Assembly: GCF_024347135.1 (NCBI RefSeq)
Contig: NZ_AP024907.1
Location: 549,001 to 613,000, forward strand
DNA: 64,000 nucleotides
Origin: Vibrio spartinae
GTDB taxonomy: Bacteria; Pseudomonadota; Gammaproteobacteria; Enterobacterales; Vibrionaceae
Reading direction: 5' to 3'
Shown here: one piece after another, positions 39,760 through 50,558 of the stretch
Layout of the letters: each line of letters opens with the position of its first letter
Position numbering within the stretch: position 1 is the first letter of the stretch
Notes under the pieces: generated by a model
The model's database searches: none
What the model saw: only the letters and a program-made list of their open reading frames with translations
Told to the model about the DNA's origin: nothing
Made by a program: the position numbers and the translations under genes

Positions 39760-40491
39760 AACCGCCAGCTCAAACTGAATATCACTGGCGCTGGCTTGAT
39801 TCGTTTCAAATTCAATAAATTTTATCGCAAAACGATTTTTGTGTCCTGAAATCATGGGATAAACCCCATATTCCAGAGGAATCATCAGGCGGAGAATGTT
39901 CGCACCCTCAGCATCGCTCTGATAAAAGCCTGATTTTGCTGTATAAGCCCGGTACTGACCGGTTTCCCGGGCAAGTTTCAGCCATAGACTCAGTGCCGAT
40001 GAGAGTGGTTTCAGGGTTTGGAGCCAAGCAGAAGCATCCCGCTGTTTTTGTTCCGTCGGTGTATGCAGCCAGTAATGCAGGGCCGGCAGATCAAAACAGC
40101 ATGAACCACCGGGAAGATTGAATCGCTGGCGAACAGAGAGCAGAAAGCGATCTTCTTTGAGTGAGATACCAAAGCGTTCTGAATTCATCAAATTTGAATG
40201 GACTTCATCGACTTCTCTCAGTAACGCCAGTAATGTATTTTGATCGACACCGTCAACATTCAACCAATTGCGGTACATGATTCGCTGCTTTTCGATATCT
40301 TTTGCCAGTTCACTGCGGAGCTGAATTTGTTCAAAAATATCAAGCAGGTCAAATAATGCCCGGAAAAACAGCTGATATTGGTCACTATCATCAAATTGAG
40401 ATGCACGATGAAGTTGGGCCAGCAGGGCTTCGACTCTCAGATAAATTCGAGTCTTTTCATTCAGGGGATGTTCGAATTGATGGATCGTCAT
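39751..40491 (-). CDS. zapD: Cell division protein ZapD
   Basis: ZapD (YacF) is a cytosolic factor that cross-links FtsZ filaments at the division ring. The 246-residue protein shows the family features [22 protein letters not shown] at the N-terminus (helical domain) and the beta-rich FtsZ-binding second half ending QFELAVCC. The gene follows coaE by 32 bases. Its stop codon (TAA) is contributed by the last unit of the 16-bp repeat array, suggesting that the array grew from the gene end outward. Confidence 0.95.
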   Translation of the reverse strand: MTIHQFEHPLNEKTRIYLRVEALLAQLHRASQFDDSDQYQLFFRALFDLLDIFEQIQLRSELAKDIEKQRIMYRNWLNVDGVDQNTLLALLREVDEVHSNLMNSERFGISLKEDRFLLSVRQRFNLPGGSCCFDLPALHYWLHTPTEQKQRDASAWLQTLKPLSSALSLWLKLARETGQYRAYTAKSGFYQSDAEGANILRLMIPLEYGVYPMISGHKNRFAIKFIEFETNQASASDIQFELAVCC

Positions 40492-40523
40492 TTCGCTAGC
40501 CTTTATTTATATCGATATTATTT

Positions 40524-41132
40524 TCACAAATTTCTGCCGCTCATGGCTAGGTACTTTTGATGCAATTCTGTGATTTGAGGCAGAAGTTGGTGGTTTTCTG
40601 CACTATTGTTAATCACATCATCGGCCACTGCAAGGCGTTCAGCTCTTGTCGCTTGGGCAGACAGGATGTTCTGAGCGTGCGGATAACTGATTCCGTCACG
40701 GCGCATTGTGCGCTGGATTTGTATCGTTTCATCCACATCGACGACTAAAACTCGGTCCGTCATCGACTGGAGTTGATTTTCGACTAAGAGTGGGATAACT
40801 AACAATGCGTAGGGAGAGGTGGTATGAGCGAGTGCATACTGCATTTGTTGTCTTATCATCGGGTGAAGCAGTTGATTCAGCCATGATTTTTCATGCGCAT
40901 CGGCAAAAATAATCTCTCTTAGCTGCGAGCGATTTAATGTACCGTCATGGTTAAGTATGGTTGGACCGAAATGTTCTGTAATAGCAGCCAGCCCCGTTGT
41001 ACCCATGGCAACCACCTCTCTGGCAATGACATCTGCATCAACGACATCAATCGCAAACTGTTGATGAAAGAGATTGGCCACCGTTGTTTTCCCGCTTGAT
41101 ATCCCTCCGGTTAACCCGACGACGAATGTCAT
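40524..41132 (-). CDS. coaE: Dephospho-CoA kinase
   Basis: CoaE phosphorylates the ribose 3' position of dephospho-CoA, the last step of CoA synthesis. The P-loop is in VVGLTGGISSGKTTVANLF at the N-terminus, followed by VDADVIAREVV, the CoA-binding domain and the lid region with TMRRDGIS. Length 202 residues is normal. It starts one base after pilD stops, so the two are cotranscribed, as in many proteobacteria. Confidence 0.97.
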   Translation of the reverse strand: MTFVVGLTGGISSGKTTVANLFHQQFAIDVVDADVIAREVVAMGTTGLAAITEHFGPTILNHDGTLNRSQLREIIFADAHEKSWLNQLLHPMIRQQMQYALAHTTSPYALLVIPLLVENQLQSMTDRVLVVDVDETIQIQRTMRRDGISYPHAQNILSAQATRAERLAVADDVINNSAENHQLLPQITELHQKYLAMSGRNL

Positions 41133-41133
41133 A

Positions 41134-42006
41134 TTATGCTCCTAACACGATTGATGTATACCAGCTCATCATGGGCTCCCCCCAGATGAGACAGATCCAT
41201 CCGGCAATCGCCAGAGAAGGGCCGAATGGAAAGCTCTGATTACCTTGCTTTCTTATCAACAGTAGAGTGGCTCCTAAAATGATGCCAATCACGGAGGACA
41301 ATAAAATCACCATCGGTAGCGTTTGCCAGCCGATCCATGCACCTAAGGCTGCAAGATATTTAAAGTCGCCGTATCCCATGCCTTCTTTTTTGGTCAACAG
41401 TTTAAACATCCAGTAAATCGACCAGAGAGATAAATAGCCGGCCACCGCGCCTATCAGCGCATCGGATAAAGGGAGTGGGTTGATGTGTGTCAGTGATAGT
41501 AACAGCCCAAGCCAGATTAATGGGATGGTTAAATTGTCAGGAAGTAACATCTGGTTGAGATCGATACATGCCGCGGCAATGCTGATGTAAGTAAAGAGAA
41601 GCAATGCCAATGTATAATAGGTCATACCGCCATGAATCGCGATGATGCAGCTTGCCAGTGCCGTCACGAGTTCTACCAGTGGATATTGTATCGATATCCG
41701 TTCGCCACAATCTGTACATTTGCCACCGAGCAATAACCAGCCAAACAGTGGAATATTATGCCAAGGCCGGATTCGGTGATGGCAGTGTGGACAGAATGAT
41801 GCAGGGAGACTGAGTGAAATTTTTTCCTGCTTCGTTGGGGAAGGAATATCGTACTCGGGGAAAGCTTCGGCAAATTCTTGCTTCCAGTTTGTGACCATCA
41901 TTTGTGGTAAACGATAGATGACGACATTGAGAAAACTGCCGATGATGAGCCCGAAGAGGCTCGCAAAAACAGGAAATAACCAAGGATAAATCAAAAATGC
42001 ATCCAT
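41134..42006 (-). CDS. pilD: Prepilin peptidase/N-methyltransferase PilD
   Basis: Inner-membrane aspartic protease that cleaves and N-methylates type IV prepilins and type II secretion pseudopilins (called VcpD in V. cholerae). In 290 residues: first membrane helix with FASLFGLIIGSFLNVVIYRLP, cytosolic zinc site with CPHCHH and CTDCGE, then several helices. Catalytic aspartates lie in CIDLNQMLLPD and GYGDFKYLAALGAWIG. It processes PilA encoded at 45168-45608 and, most likely, secretion pseudopilins elsewhere in the genome. Confidence 0.97.
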   Translation of the reverse strand: MDAFLIYPWLFPVFASLFGLIIGSFLNVVIYRLPQMMVTNWKQEFAEAFPEYDIPSPTKQEKISLSLPASFCPHCHHRIRPWHNIPLFGWLLLGGKCTDCGERISIQYPLVELVTALASCIIAIHGGMTYYTLALLLFTYISIAAACIDLNQMLLPDNLTIPLIWLGLLLSLTHINPLPLSDALIGAVAGYLSLWSIYWMFKLLTKKEGMGYGDFKYLAALGAWIGWQTLPMVILLSSVIGIILGATLLLIRKQGNQSFPFGPSLAIAGWICLIWGEPMMSWYTSIVLGA

Positions 42007-42034
42007 TCAACTGTGCTCAATGTTATTCGATAAT

Positions 42035-42055
42035 CCACCCCGTTTGACGAGGTGG
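42035..42055 (-). repeat. Stem-loop between pilC and pilD
   Basis: CCACCTCGT-CAA-ACGGGGTGG on the minus strand pairs over nine positions with one G-U, in the 106-base pilC-pilD spacer. It could reduce pilD expression relative to pilBC. No U-run follows. Confidence 0.4.
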
Positions 42056-42112
42056 CTTCAATTCAGATCGGTCGCTCAGTGTGTCTCTGAGTGGACAACC
42101 GCGGGCATTATA

Positions 42113-43339
42113 CTATCCCATCACCTGCATTAAGTTAAAGACAGGTAAATACATTGCGATGACTAACCCCCCGATCAAGCCGCCAAGCAACACGATCAAG
42201 CAGGGTTCAATCATTTCTCCGAGCTGTTCAATACACTGATCGATGTCTTGTTCGTATTGTTGGGCTACTTTCGTCAATACTTGACCTAATGTACCGGATT
42301 CTTCTCCGATGAATACCATTTGTGTGACAAATTCAGGAAAATGGTGACTGTTCTGCATTGCCACATATAAGCTGCTTCCGGCAGACACTTGTACTAAAAC
42401 TGTTTCTAGTGCTGCTCGATACCGCAGCGACCCTGCAATATTTTGTGCGCTTTTCAGGCTATCCAGTAAAGGAATACCGCAATCATAACAGGTTGCCAGA
42501 GTGCGACAACAACGAATCATAATCGCTTTTGTTCTCAAAGGGCCCAATAGCGGTAGCTTAAGTTGGAGTGTTTCAGTCATCGTTTGGAGTATCGTAAGGC
42601 GATGCCAGAGACACCTCAACAGGCAAAGCGCACCAATCATGAAGGCGAGCATCCACTTTCCCCAAAATCGTAGCACGTCTGAGATGGTCAGAACCTGACG
42701 AGTCAACCAAGGTAACTCAGCGTGCATATGGGCAAACATCTGAGCAAATTCAGGGATGACTTTGGTTAACATCAGTGTGGTGAGTAGCAGTGCGCTCGTC
42801 AGAACAATCGACGGATACGTTGCTGCTTTGATCATTTTTGCCCGGAGTTGTGCATGTTTTTCTCGGTAGTCAGCAATTTGAGTCAGTGTCTCAGCGATTC
42901 TCCCGGTCATTTCTCCGGCATGGATCATGTCACCATACAGACCACGAAAAGCGGGTGAACTTTGTTGGAGTGCATTGGTGACTGATGCACCGTTCATCAG
43001 TGCATCGTGTGCTTGTAATACAATGAGTTTTCCGCCAAAACGAGAGAATTGTGAGGCCATCAAAAGAAGCGCTTGAACAATGGGGATCCCTGCGTTCAGC
43101 ATGATTGCCAGTTGTCGTACAAGGTCTGTGATATCTTTCACGCGAGCGCGATTGAGCCAGCGGGTGAGTGGATTGGGCGGATCTGGGCGAATGATGTGAA
43201 TCGCTGTCAGCGTTTGTTGCAACTGGCGGAGTGCTTCTGCCTGAGAGAATGCCCAGAGATGTCCGGTTTTCCGCTGTTGATCGAGATGAATACCTTGCCA
43301 GTAATAGCGATGAAGTTCAGGCGTTGGGGACGGCATCAT
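42113..43339 (-). CDS. pilC: Type IV pilus inner-membrane platform protein PilC
   Basis: Polytopic platform protein that couples the PilB motor to pilin insertion. The 408 residues have the two tandem GspF domains: the first with DLVRQLAIMLNAGIPIVQALLLM, the second with RTLATCYDCGIPLLDSLKSAQNIAG, each followed by hydrophobic helices. The conserved MIHAGEMTGRIAETL and FIGEESGTLGQVL motifs are present. It overlaps pilB by 4 bases (ATGA). Length agrees with the family. Confidence 0.96.
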   Translation of the reverse strand: MMPSPTPELHRYYWQGIHLDQQRKTGHLWAFSQAEALRQLQQTLTAIHIIRPDPPNPLTRWLNRARVKDITDLVRQLAIMLNAGIPIVQALLLMASQFSRFGGKLIVLQAHDALMNGASVTNALQQSSPAFRGLYGDMIHAGEMTGRIAETLTQIADYREKHAQLRAKMIKAATYPSIVLTSALLLTTLMLTKVIPEFAQMFAHMHAELPWLTRQVLTISDVLRFWGKWMLAFMIGALCLLRCLWHRLTILQTMTETLQLKLPLLGPLRTKAIMIRCCRTLATCYDCGIPLLDSLKSAQNIAGSLRYRAALETVLVQVSAGSSLYVAMQNSHHFPEFVTQMVFIGEESGTLGQVLTKVAQQYEQDIDQCIEQLGEMIEPCLIVLLGGLIGGLVIAMYLPVFNLMQVMG

Positions 43340-45084
43340 GGTCTCCTCTGTCTGTGGTGTGGAGCAATGGTCTCGGCTGGTGGTGTTCCCAGCACACGGA
43401 CAATCTCTGCATAAGCGGTTACACCCTGGCGGACTTTCTCCAGCCCTTCATGCCACAGGACTGCTGTGGTGCCGTTTCCCGGGGGCTGCATGTGTTCTTC
43501 CACAGGATGGGACGCTTTATTTGAGAAGGCCGTATTTGAGAAGGGAGTATCTGAGAAGGCGGAGAGCTGGGTGGGCTGGCACATCTCATAAATGCTGAAG
43601 CGACCTTGATAGCCGGCAATACAGGCGTGACAACCTTGAGGTGAAGGCTGATAAGTCTGTCCGTTATTTAAAATTGGCCAGCGTTGGCACAATTCAGGCG
43701 CCAGTTGTACGGTGACCTTGCAGCGTGGACAAAGTTTGCGGAGGAGTCGCTGGGCCACCACCAGACGAATGGTCGGCAGGATATGATAGGTTTCCAATCC
43801 CATGTAGATCAGTCTGGTCAAGGCTTCATGAGCCGAGTTGGTATGCAGCGTTGACAATACCAGATGCCCCGTCTGAGCTGCCCGAAAGGCAATTTCTGCG
43901 GTTTCCGGATCCCGGATTTCACCAATCATCAGGGTGTCAGGATCCTGCCGGAGTAGCGCTCTGAGTATATGACTGAATGACATCCCGATTTTTTCGTTGA
44001 CTTGAATCTGATTGACGCCAGAGAGTGCGATTTCTATCGGATCTTCTACGGTTGAAATATTGCGTGATTCGTCGTTGAGCCAAGTGAGTGCAGAATAGAG
44101 GGTCACTGTTTTGCCACTACCCGTCGGGCCGGTAATCAGGATCATGCCCTGAGGGTGCTGGATGGCCTGTAGGAATATCTCATGTTGAGCCGCTGAAAAT
44201 CCCAGTTGATCAGGGTGTAGTTCCATTTGATGGCTATTGAGAAGCCGAATGACAATCTTTTCTCCCCACTGGGTCGGTAATGTTGAAATCCGGAGATCGA
44301 TATCGATTGTCAATAAAGCTCCGAGTTTGATCCGTCCGTCTTGTGGTAAGCGACGTTCCGCAATGTTCAAATTGGCTAACACTTTTAGCCGAGATGCGAG
44401 CCTGCGACTGACTTTATTCGATGGTGTATGTGTCGTCAGCAGTAATCCATTGATTCTCATGCGAATACGATAAGTGTTTTCATAAGGTTCGAAATGAATG
44501 TCTGAAGCATGTCTTTGATGGGCTTCCTGAATGAGCTGTAGGATAAACTGCGTGACCGGGGCGTCGTTGGGCTGGATATCCGTTGTCTGGTAATCATCAT
44601 GCGCTTCTTGAATTACATATTCATCCAATCGATTTTGGGCGGGAATACTATGACCGGCTTTGTCGCTGGATTCATAGTGTGTGATTGCTTCTTGTAATTG
44701 TTCTGCATCAGCAACCACCACATCAATATTGAGTCCGGTAGCAAACTGAAAATCTTCGCGAAGGTGAGGGATGGTTGGATCTCCGACAGCCAGTGTCAGC
44801 CATTCGTGCTGGATTGATAGTGGCAGAGCTAAGTAAAGATGCATCAGATCACTGACATCGAGTTGCTGACAGGTTTCTGCATAGGTGTAAGTGTGGATGT
44901 CGATCTGGCGCAGCTTGAGATGTTGGGCGATGAAATCTGCTATCTGTCTTGCGGTCATCAGTTGAGCGTCTAACAGGACTCTCAGTGGCGCGGTTGCATG
45001 GTGTCCGCATTGTTCAGTCATCAGGGTCAATTGTTCTTGCGTCAGGTGGTGTTCTGAGTGGAGCAGCCGAAGTAATATACTCAT
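43336..45084 (-). CDS. pilB: Type IV pilus assembly ATPase PilB
   Basis: Hexameric ATPase powering pilus extension. In 582 residues: GspE N-terminal domain, then Walker A GPTGSGKTVTLYSA, Asp box and Walker B (LMIGEIRDPETAEIAFRAAQTGHLVLSTLHTN region), and a zinc tetracysteine (LCPRCK and GCHAC). Between the family's C-terminal GRFSIYEMC and the last helix there is a low-complexity insert, SAFSDTPFSNTAFSNKAS, built from 5-residue repeats that mirror a 15-bp DNA tandem repeat. The C-terminus also looks extended and divergent. The motor core is intact, so I consider the gene functional. Confidence 0.93.
   Translation of the reverse strand: MSILLRLLHSEHHLTQEQLTLMTEQCGHHATAPLRVLLDAQLMTARQIADFIAQHLKLRQIDIHTYTYAETCQQLDVSDLMHLYLALPLSIQHEWLTLAVGDPTIPHLREDFQFATGLNIDVVVADAEQLQEAITHYESSDKAGHSIPAQNRLDEYVIQEAHDDYQTTDIQPNDAPVTQFILQLIQEAHQRHASDIHFEPYENTYRIRMRINGLLLTTHTPSNKVSRRLASRLKVLANLNIAERRLPQDGRIKLGALLTIDIDLRISTLPTQWGEKIVIRLLNSHQMELHPDQLGFSAAQHEIFLQAIQHPQGMILITGPTGSGKTVTLYSALTWLNDESRNISTVEDPIEIALSGVNQIQVNEKIGMSFSHILRALLRQDPDTLMIGEIRDPETAEIAFRAAQTGHLVLSTLHTNSAHEALTRLIYMGLETYHILPTIRLVVAQRLLRKLCPRCKVTVQLAPELCQRWPILNNGQTYQPSPQGCHACIAGYQGRFSIYEMCQPTQLSAFSDTPFSNTAFSNKASHPVEEHMQPPGNGTTAVLWHEGLEKVRQGVTAYAEIVRVLGTPPAETIAPHHRQRRP
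43530..43574. repeat. 15-bp tandem repeat inside pilB
   Basis: Three imperfect copies of a 15-base unit around TATTTGAGAAGG (plus strand), in frame, encode repeated (A/P)FS(D/N)(T/K) in PilB. Because the unit is a multiple of three, copy changes would keep the frame. Confidence 0.85.
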
Positions 45085-45098
45085 GGTTTGAGCCTCTG

Positions 45099-45134
45099 AT
45101 CGTTCTGGTCATGGTTCTGGTTATAGTTGTGGTT
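45099..45134. repeat. 12-bp imperfect tandem repeat between pilA and pilB
   Basis: Three successive 12-base units, ATCGTTCTGGTC, ATGGTTCTGGTT and ATAGTTGTGGTT (plus strand), lie in the 83-base pilA-pilB spacer, immediately upstream of the pilB start. Confidence 0.85.
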
Positions 45135-45137
45135 ATC

Positions 45138-45159
45138 ATGCCGGATCGTTATCTGGCAT
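45138..45159 (-). repeat. Hairpin directly after pilA
   Basis: ATGCCGGAT and ATCTGGCAT pair over nine positions with one wobble and a 4-base loop, just past the pilA stop codon. Lacking a U-run, it may be a partial terminator or a stabiliser of the abundant pilA message. Confidence 0.45.
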
Positions 45160-45167
45160 ATAGGGAG

Positions 45168-45608
45168 TTACATGATGGTGCCTTGCTGACAGCCTTTGAT
45201 GTGTTCTGCCGCATCCTGAATACATTGCCATCCCGTGGTGGCACTTTTTCGCCATTGCACCTTTTTCCCGGAAACCGATGTCGTGGCATTAAATTCGAAC
45301 AACAACACTCCTTGCTCAGCGACCTCGGTATCCGGGAGTAGCGATAGGGTTCCCAAAGCGCTCATGGTGGCAGTTGCGCCAATCTCGCTCAGATCTGTTG
45401 CGGGCGGAAACTTACCGTTCTCCTGAATAAATAAATCGATATTGGTTGTCAGCGCACTGGCTGTACTGACACCGGCGGTGATTTCTGATTTTTGGATGTA
45501 GTTGTGATAAGCCGGGACGGCAATGGAAGACAGAATGCCGATAATGGTGACGACAATCATCAATTCAACCAGGGTAAACCCAAGTTGTCGGCTGGTTGTT
45601 GAGGGCAT
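45168..45608 (-). CDS. pilA: Type IV pilin PilA (prepilin)
   Basis: Major subunit of the type IVa pilus (chitin-regulated or MSHA-related pili in vibrios, used in DNA uptake and attachment). The 146-residue prepilin starts MPSTTSRQLG, a 10-residue class III leader cleaved by PilD before FTLVELMIVVTIIGILSSIAVPAY. Glu5 of the mature pilin is present. C-terminal cysteines in WQCIQDAAEHIKGCQ can form the D-region disulfide. The ATG at 45608 is preferred over a GTG 33 bases upstream because GGAG precedes it and the leader is then of normal length. Confidence 0.95.
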   Translation of the reverse strand: MPSTTSRQLGFTLVELMIVVTIIGILSSIAVPAYHNYIQKSEITAGVSTASALTTNIDLFIQENGKFPPATDLSEIGATATMSALGTLSLLPDTEVAEQGVLLFEFNATTSVSGKKVQWRKSATTGWQCIQDAAEHIKGCQQGTIM

Positions 45609-45793
45609 ATAAAGATCTCCGTTGTTAGATGAACGGAGCACATCATAATTCGGTGCCGGATCATTGAAACGGACACGCTTTCTGAATGCGGGAGAGCACT
45701 AGGGCGCTCATTTCTGACCGACATATAAGTCTCAGAATATTTCGACAAAGTCCGCATTTTTTATGGCGAATATCACGCGGGAACCTGTTTGTC

Positions 45794-46408
45794 TTAGTCT
45801 CTGGACCACTCATATTGACAGGCATCGAAATGCTTTTTCGTGCAGAAATAGTGCTTATTTTTCTGAATGAACTGATCTTTTTTCAGAAATGCCAATGCCC
45901 AGTTGCGGGGCTGGAAGGTGATGGATTGCTGAGCGAAGGTGATGGATAACGGGTGAGGTCTCGTCATGACCAGACGAAAAGAGAGTTCACGGCCATTTTC
46001 ATGGCAGATGAGTGGCTGTTGCTGTGGCCCTTTGTCACGCTTGACGGTGACGGTATACGTTTGATCTGGCGTGCATGAGTGATTGAAGATCGTGAACAGA
46101 TCAAAGCGGTTGTCTAGTGTGAGAGAGGTAAAGATAACGGCTTGCTGAAAAGGATAAACGCGGCGAAACAGTAACTGATGGGTATCCGTGGTTCGCGTGA
46201 CCTGTACACCACCGATGTCGTACCATTCCCAGTCCATTTCTTTATTCTGAAATGTCAGCAGATAATGGGACACCAGCCAAAGACCAATGGTGATTACCAG
46301 CAGAAATAGCAGGACAATTTTCGTGCTCGTCGCGCGCAGCAGGGATTTTACATTGATCATATCGGTTGTGATTTTATCCGGTATTCGTTCACAGTGAACA
46401 TTCAGCAT
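45794..46408 (-). CDS. Unrecognised single-pass membrane protein
   Basis: I do not recognise this 204-residue protein. One hydrophobic helix (about 29-49, IVLLFLLVITIGLWLVSHYLL) follows a short basic N-terminus, so the remaining 150 residues probably face the periplasm. That part is rich in beta-type sequence (VQVTRTTDTHQLLFRRVYPF, YTVTVKRDKG) with four cysteines and a basic C-terminus. It lies between pilA and nadC on the same strand. No good ribosome site precedes the ATG; another ATG at codon 17 (46360) is a plausible start. A pilus-linked role is only a guess from position. Confidence 0.6.
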   Translation of the reverse strand: MLNVHCERIPDKITTDMINVKSLLRATSTKIVLLFLLVITIGLWLVSHYLLTFQNKEMDWEWYDIGGVQVTRTTDTHQLLFRRVYPFQQAVIFTSLTLDNRFDLFTIFNHSCTPDQTYTVTVKRDKGPQQQPLICHENGRELSFRLVMTRPHPLSITFAQQSITFQPRNWALAFLKKDQFIQKNKHYFCTKKHFDACQYEWSRD

Positions 46409-46544
46409 CTTGACTGAATAGACACAATCCGTGTGTCAGTGTTCAGAATTTTTTGTTTTTTCTTGCATGCCTGATGCGCCACCTGACTCATCAAACAAAC
46501 CATGCTTTATGAATCCGAGGGGTATGCTTGAGTGCCATGACTGG

Positions 46545-48149
<1,605 letters not shown>

Positions 48150-48152
48150 GGA

Positions 48153-48189
48153 TGAATATCGTACGCTCTAGAGCGCATCATGATATTCA
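48153..48189. terminator. Nested inverted repeat between ampD and fldB
   Basis: TGAATATC and GATATTCA (8 bp) enclose an inner GCTCTAGAGC palindrome, overlapping the end of fldB. It lies between convergent genes and may act as a terminator though it has no T-run. Confidence 0.4.
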
Positions 48190-48686
48190 ACGAGGATTTG
48201 TTCACACCAGTTTGCGATGCGCTCGTCACTCAGCTCGTATTGAGAGTCTTCATCCAGCGCAAGGCCGACAAAATGGCGGCCATCTTCGGTCAGTGCTTTC
48301 GATGCATCGAAGTGGTAGCCTTCGTTCGGCCAATATCCGATAAAATGGACGCCACACTGTTGTAGTTCATCGTGAAGCAACCCCATGGCATCGAGATACC
48401 ATTCACCATAGCCTTCTTGATCGCCTAGTCCGTAGAGTGCAACATACTTTCCGGCCAGATTCGGCTGTTGAATGTGATCCCAGATTACTTGCCAGTCTTC
48501 CTGGATTTCGCCGAAATCCCAAGTCGAGATCCCGAGGATCAGCAGATCGTAGTCTTGCATGCGTGTTAAAGAGATATCTTTCACGTTGTGTACATCGACG
48601 ATATCTTCACCGATCATCGCGCGAATTTTTTCGGCTGCCATTTCGGTGTAACAGGTGGTGGAACCGTAGAAAAGACCAATCTTCAT
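48168..48686 (-). CDS. fldB: Flavodoxin FldB
   Basis: FMN-binding electron carrier. The 172 residues open with [15 protein letters not shown], the FMN phosphate loop, and contain the [11 protein letters not shown] and [15 protein letters not shown] loops that stack on the isoalloxazine ring. The sequence is closer to FldB than to FldA, and its position next to xerD-dsbC-recJ matches E. coli fldB. Confidence 0.93.
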   Translation of the reverse strand: MKIGLFYGSTTCYTEMAAEKIRAMIGEDIVDVHNVKDISLTRMQDYDLLILGISTWDFGEIQEDWQVIWDHIQQPNLAGKYVALYGLGDQEGYGEWYLDAMGLLHDELQQCGVHFIGYWPNEGYHFDASKALTEDGRHFVGLALDEDSQYELSDERIANWCEQILVEYHDAL

Positions 48687-48851
48687 AACAATTATTCCGG
48701 CAAATCAATGTGTGCCAACGGGCTCAAGGTTGTCGGATTCTAACGCTATCCCCCGACGAGCTCAAGATGAGTGATTCGCGATAAAAATGATCTGTTTTTG
48801 GTGATGTTTCTTCTGTCGGAAGATGATTCTATGGTATTAAGGGCAGGTGCA

Positions 48852-49778
48852 ATGAAAGTGAGGTTGATAGTGTCTGAGATTTTTGCAGCTGATCAGCGCT
48901 GGGTTGAACAGTTTTTGGATGCGATGTGGATGGAGCGTGGTTTATCAGAAAACACGTTGGCGTCTTATCGTCATGATTTGGAAAAGCTGTTGCGCTGGAT
49001 GCAGCGTCACGACTATCGACTGGCATCCGTTCTGACACCTGAACTACAGGCGTTTCAAGCTTGGCTGGTGGACGAGAATTATAAACAGACATCCCGGGCC
49101 AGAATGCTTTCTGCGATTCGTCGTTTATTTCAATATCTGAATCGTGAAAAAATCAGAACGGACGATCCGAGTGCTTTGCTGGTGACGCCAAAGTTACCGA
49201 AACGGTTACCGAAGGATTTGAGTGAAGCTCAGGTGGAAGCATTACTGGACGCCCCAAATCCTGACGACCCCGTCGAGTTACGTGATAAAGCTATGCTTGA
49301 GTTGTTGTATGCGACTGGATTACGGGTGACGGAACTCGTCACGCTGACGATGGAGAATATCAGTTTGAGGCAGGGGGTTGTCAGAGTATTCGGTAAAGGC
49401 GGCAAAGAAAGACTGGTACCGATGGGCGAAAATGCGATTGAGTGGATTCAGACATTTTTGCAACAAGGGAGAGGGACTTTGTTGGGTGATCATTCATCTG
49501 ATGTCTTGTTTCCCAGCCGTAGGGCGCGTCAGATGACGCGTCAGACATTTTGGTACCGGATTAAATATTACGCAGTTCAGGCTGGTATCGATACGGACAT
49601 GTTATCGCCTCATGTGCTACGACATGCATTTGCAACTCATTTGCTGAACTATGGTGCAGATCTCAGAGTCGTACAGATGTTGTTGGGGCATAGTGACTTA
49701 TCGACAACGCAAATTTATACTCATGTGGCGACTGAAAGATTAAAACAGCTCCACAACGAACATCATCCAAGGGCTTAA
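48852..49778 (+). CDS. xerD: Site-specific tyrosine recombinase XerD
   Basis: XerD resolves chromosome dimers with XerC at dif and is the partner used by FtsK. The catalytic residues of the family are visible: Arg in ATGLRVTELVTL, Lys in FGKGGKERLVP, HxxR in SPHVLRHAFATHLLNYGADLR, His/Trp position in LLGHSDLST, and the nucleophilic Tyr in TQIYTHVATERLK. The start is uncertain between ATG 48852 (308 residues) and GTG 48870 (302 residues, GAGG upstream); the annotated frame from further upstream lacks support. dsbC and recJ follow as in E. coli. Confidence 0.94.
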   Translation: MKVRLIVSEIFAADQRWVEQFLDAMWMERGLSENTLASYRHDLEKLLRWMQRHDYRLASVLTPELQAFQAWLVDENYKQTSRARMLSAIRRLFQYLNREKIRTDDPSALLVTPKLPKRLPKDLSEAQVEALLDAPNPDDPVELRDKAMLELLYATGLRVTELVTLTMENISLRQGVVRVFGKGGKERLVPMGENAIEWIQTFLQQGRGTLLGDHSSDVLFPSRRARQMTRQTFWYRIKYYAVQAGIDTDMLSPHVLRHAFATHLLNYGADLRVVQMLLGHSDLSTTQIYTHVATERLKQLHNEHHPRA

Positions 49779-49789
49779 GTAAGGTGACA

Positions 49790-50527
49790 ATGATGCGCGC
49801 AATCCGCGAATTAGTTTTATTAGGTTTAGTATTTTTTTCTCTGGCAGCGTCGGCCGCTGATTCATTTGATAAACAGGCATTAATGCAGCGATTCCAGTCG
49901 TTGGGATTGAGTGTGAAGGACATTGTCCCTGCTGATGTTGATGGCCTGGTTGAAGTTCAAACCTCTAAAGGTGTGCTGTTTGCTTCTCCCAAAGGGGATT
50001 ATTTCATTGCCGGAACCCTGTATAAAATGAAAGGCAACGGTCAGTATGAAGATGTGATTGCAAAACGTCAGGCACCGATTAATGCCAAACGAGTTGAACA
50101 AATGAAAGATCAGATGATCGTGTATAAAGCTGATCATGAAAAATATGTAGTCACGGTGTTTACCGATATTACTTGTGGTTATTGCATCCGTCTGCACAGT
50201 CAGTTGAAAGCGTATAATGATTTAGGTATTACAATCCGTTATCTGGCGTTCCCACGTCAGGGACCGACCGGACAGGTTGCTGAACAAATGGCCGCAATTT
50301 GGTGTGCGGATGATCCAGCGAAAGCGCTGAATAATGCCAAAATCAATCGCGATATTCCGAAGCCTGAAGATGATATAGGCAAGTGTAAGCAGGAAGTGGC
50401 GAAGCATTACCAGCTTGGCCGGGAACTGGGCATTAGCGGGACACCTGCAATTTTCCTACCGAACGGAGAAATGGTCGGTGGCTACTTACCGCCAGAGAAA
50501 TTACTTGAGCGTTTAAAAGCGATTTAA
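49790..50527 (+). CDS. dsbC: Thiol:disulfide interchange protein DsbC
   Basis: Periplasmic disulfide isomerase. The 245-residue precursor has a signal peptide ending SLAASAA, an N-terminal dimerisation domain, and a thioredoxin domain with the CGYC active site (DITCGYCIRLH) and the cis-proline in SGTPAIFLPNG. The ATG at 49790 has AAGG at spacing 5 and a second ATG follows directly; a GTG at 49784 overlaps the ribosome site and is excluded. It sits between xerD and recJ, the standard order. Confidence 0.95.
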   Translation: MMRAIRELVLLGLVFFSLAASAADSFDKQALMQRFQSLGLSVKDIVPADVDGLVEVQTSKGVLFASPKGDYFIAGTLYKMKGNGQYEDVIAKRQAPINAKRVEQMKDQMIVYKADHEKYVVTVFTDITCGYCIRLHSQLKAYNDLGITIRYLAFPRQGPTGQVAEQMAAIWCADDPAKALNNAKINRDIPKPEDDIGKCKQEVAKHYQLGRELGISGTPAIFLPNGEMVGGYLPPEKLLERLKAI

Positions 50528-50558
50528 TCGATACCAGCGCTCTTCGCACCGACCGATT

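Noticed and set aside
45609..45720. Sigma-54-like element (CGGCAC-N5-TATGA) upstream of pilA
   Set aside because: The -12 GC is missing and spacing is not exact, so it does not fit the TGGCAC-N5-TTGCA consensus well enough to call.
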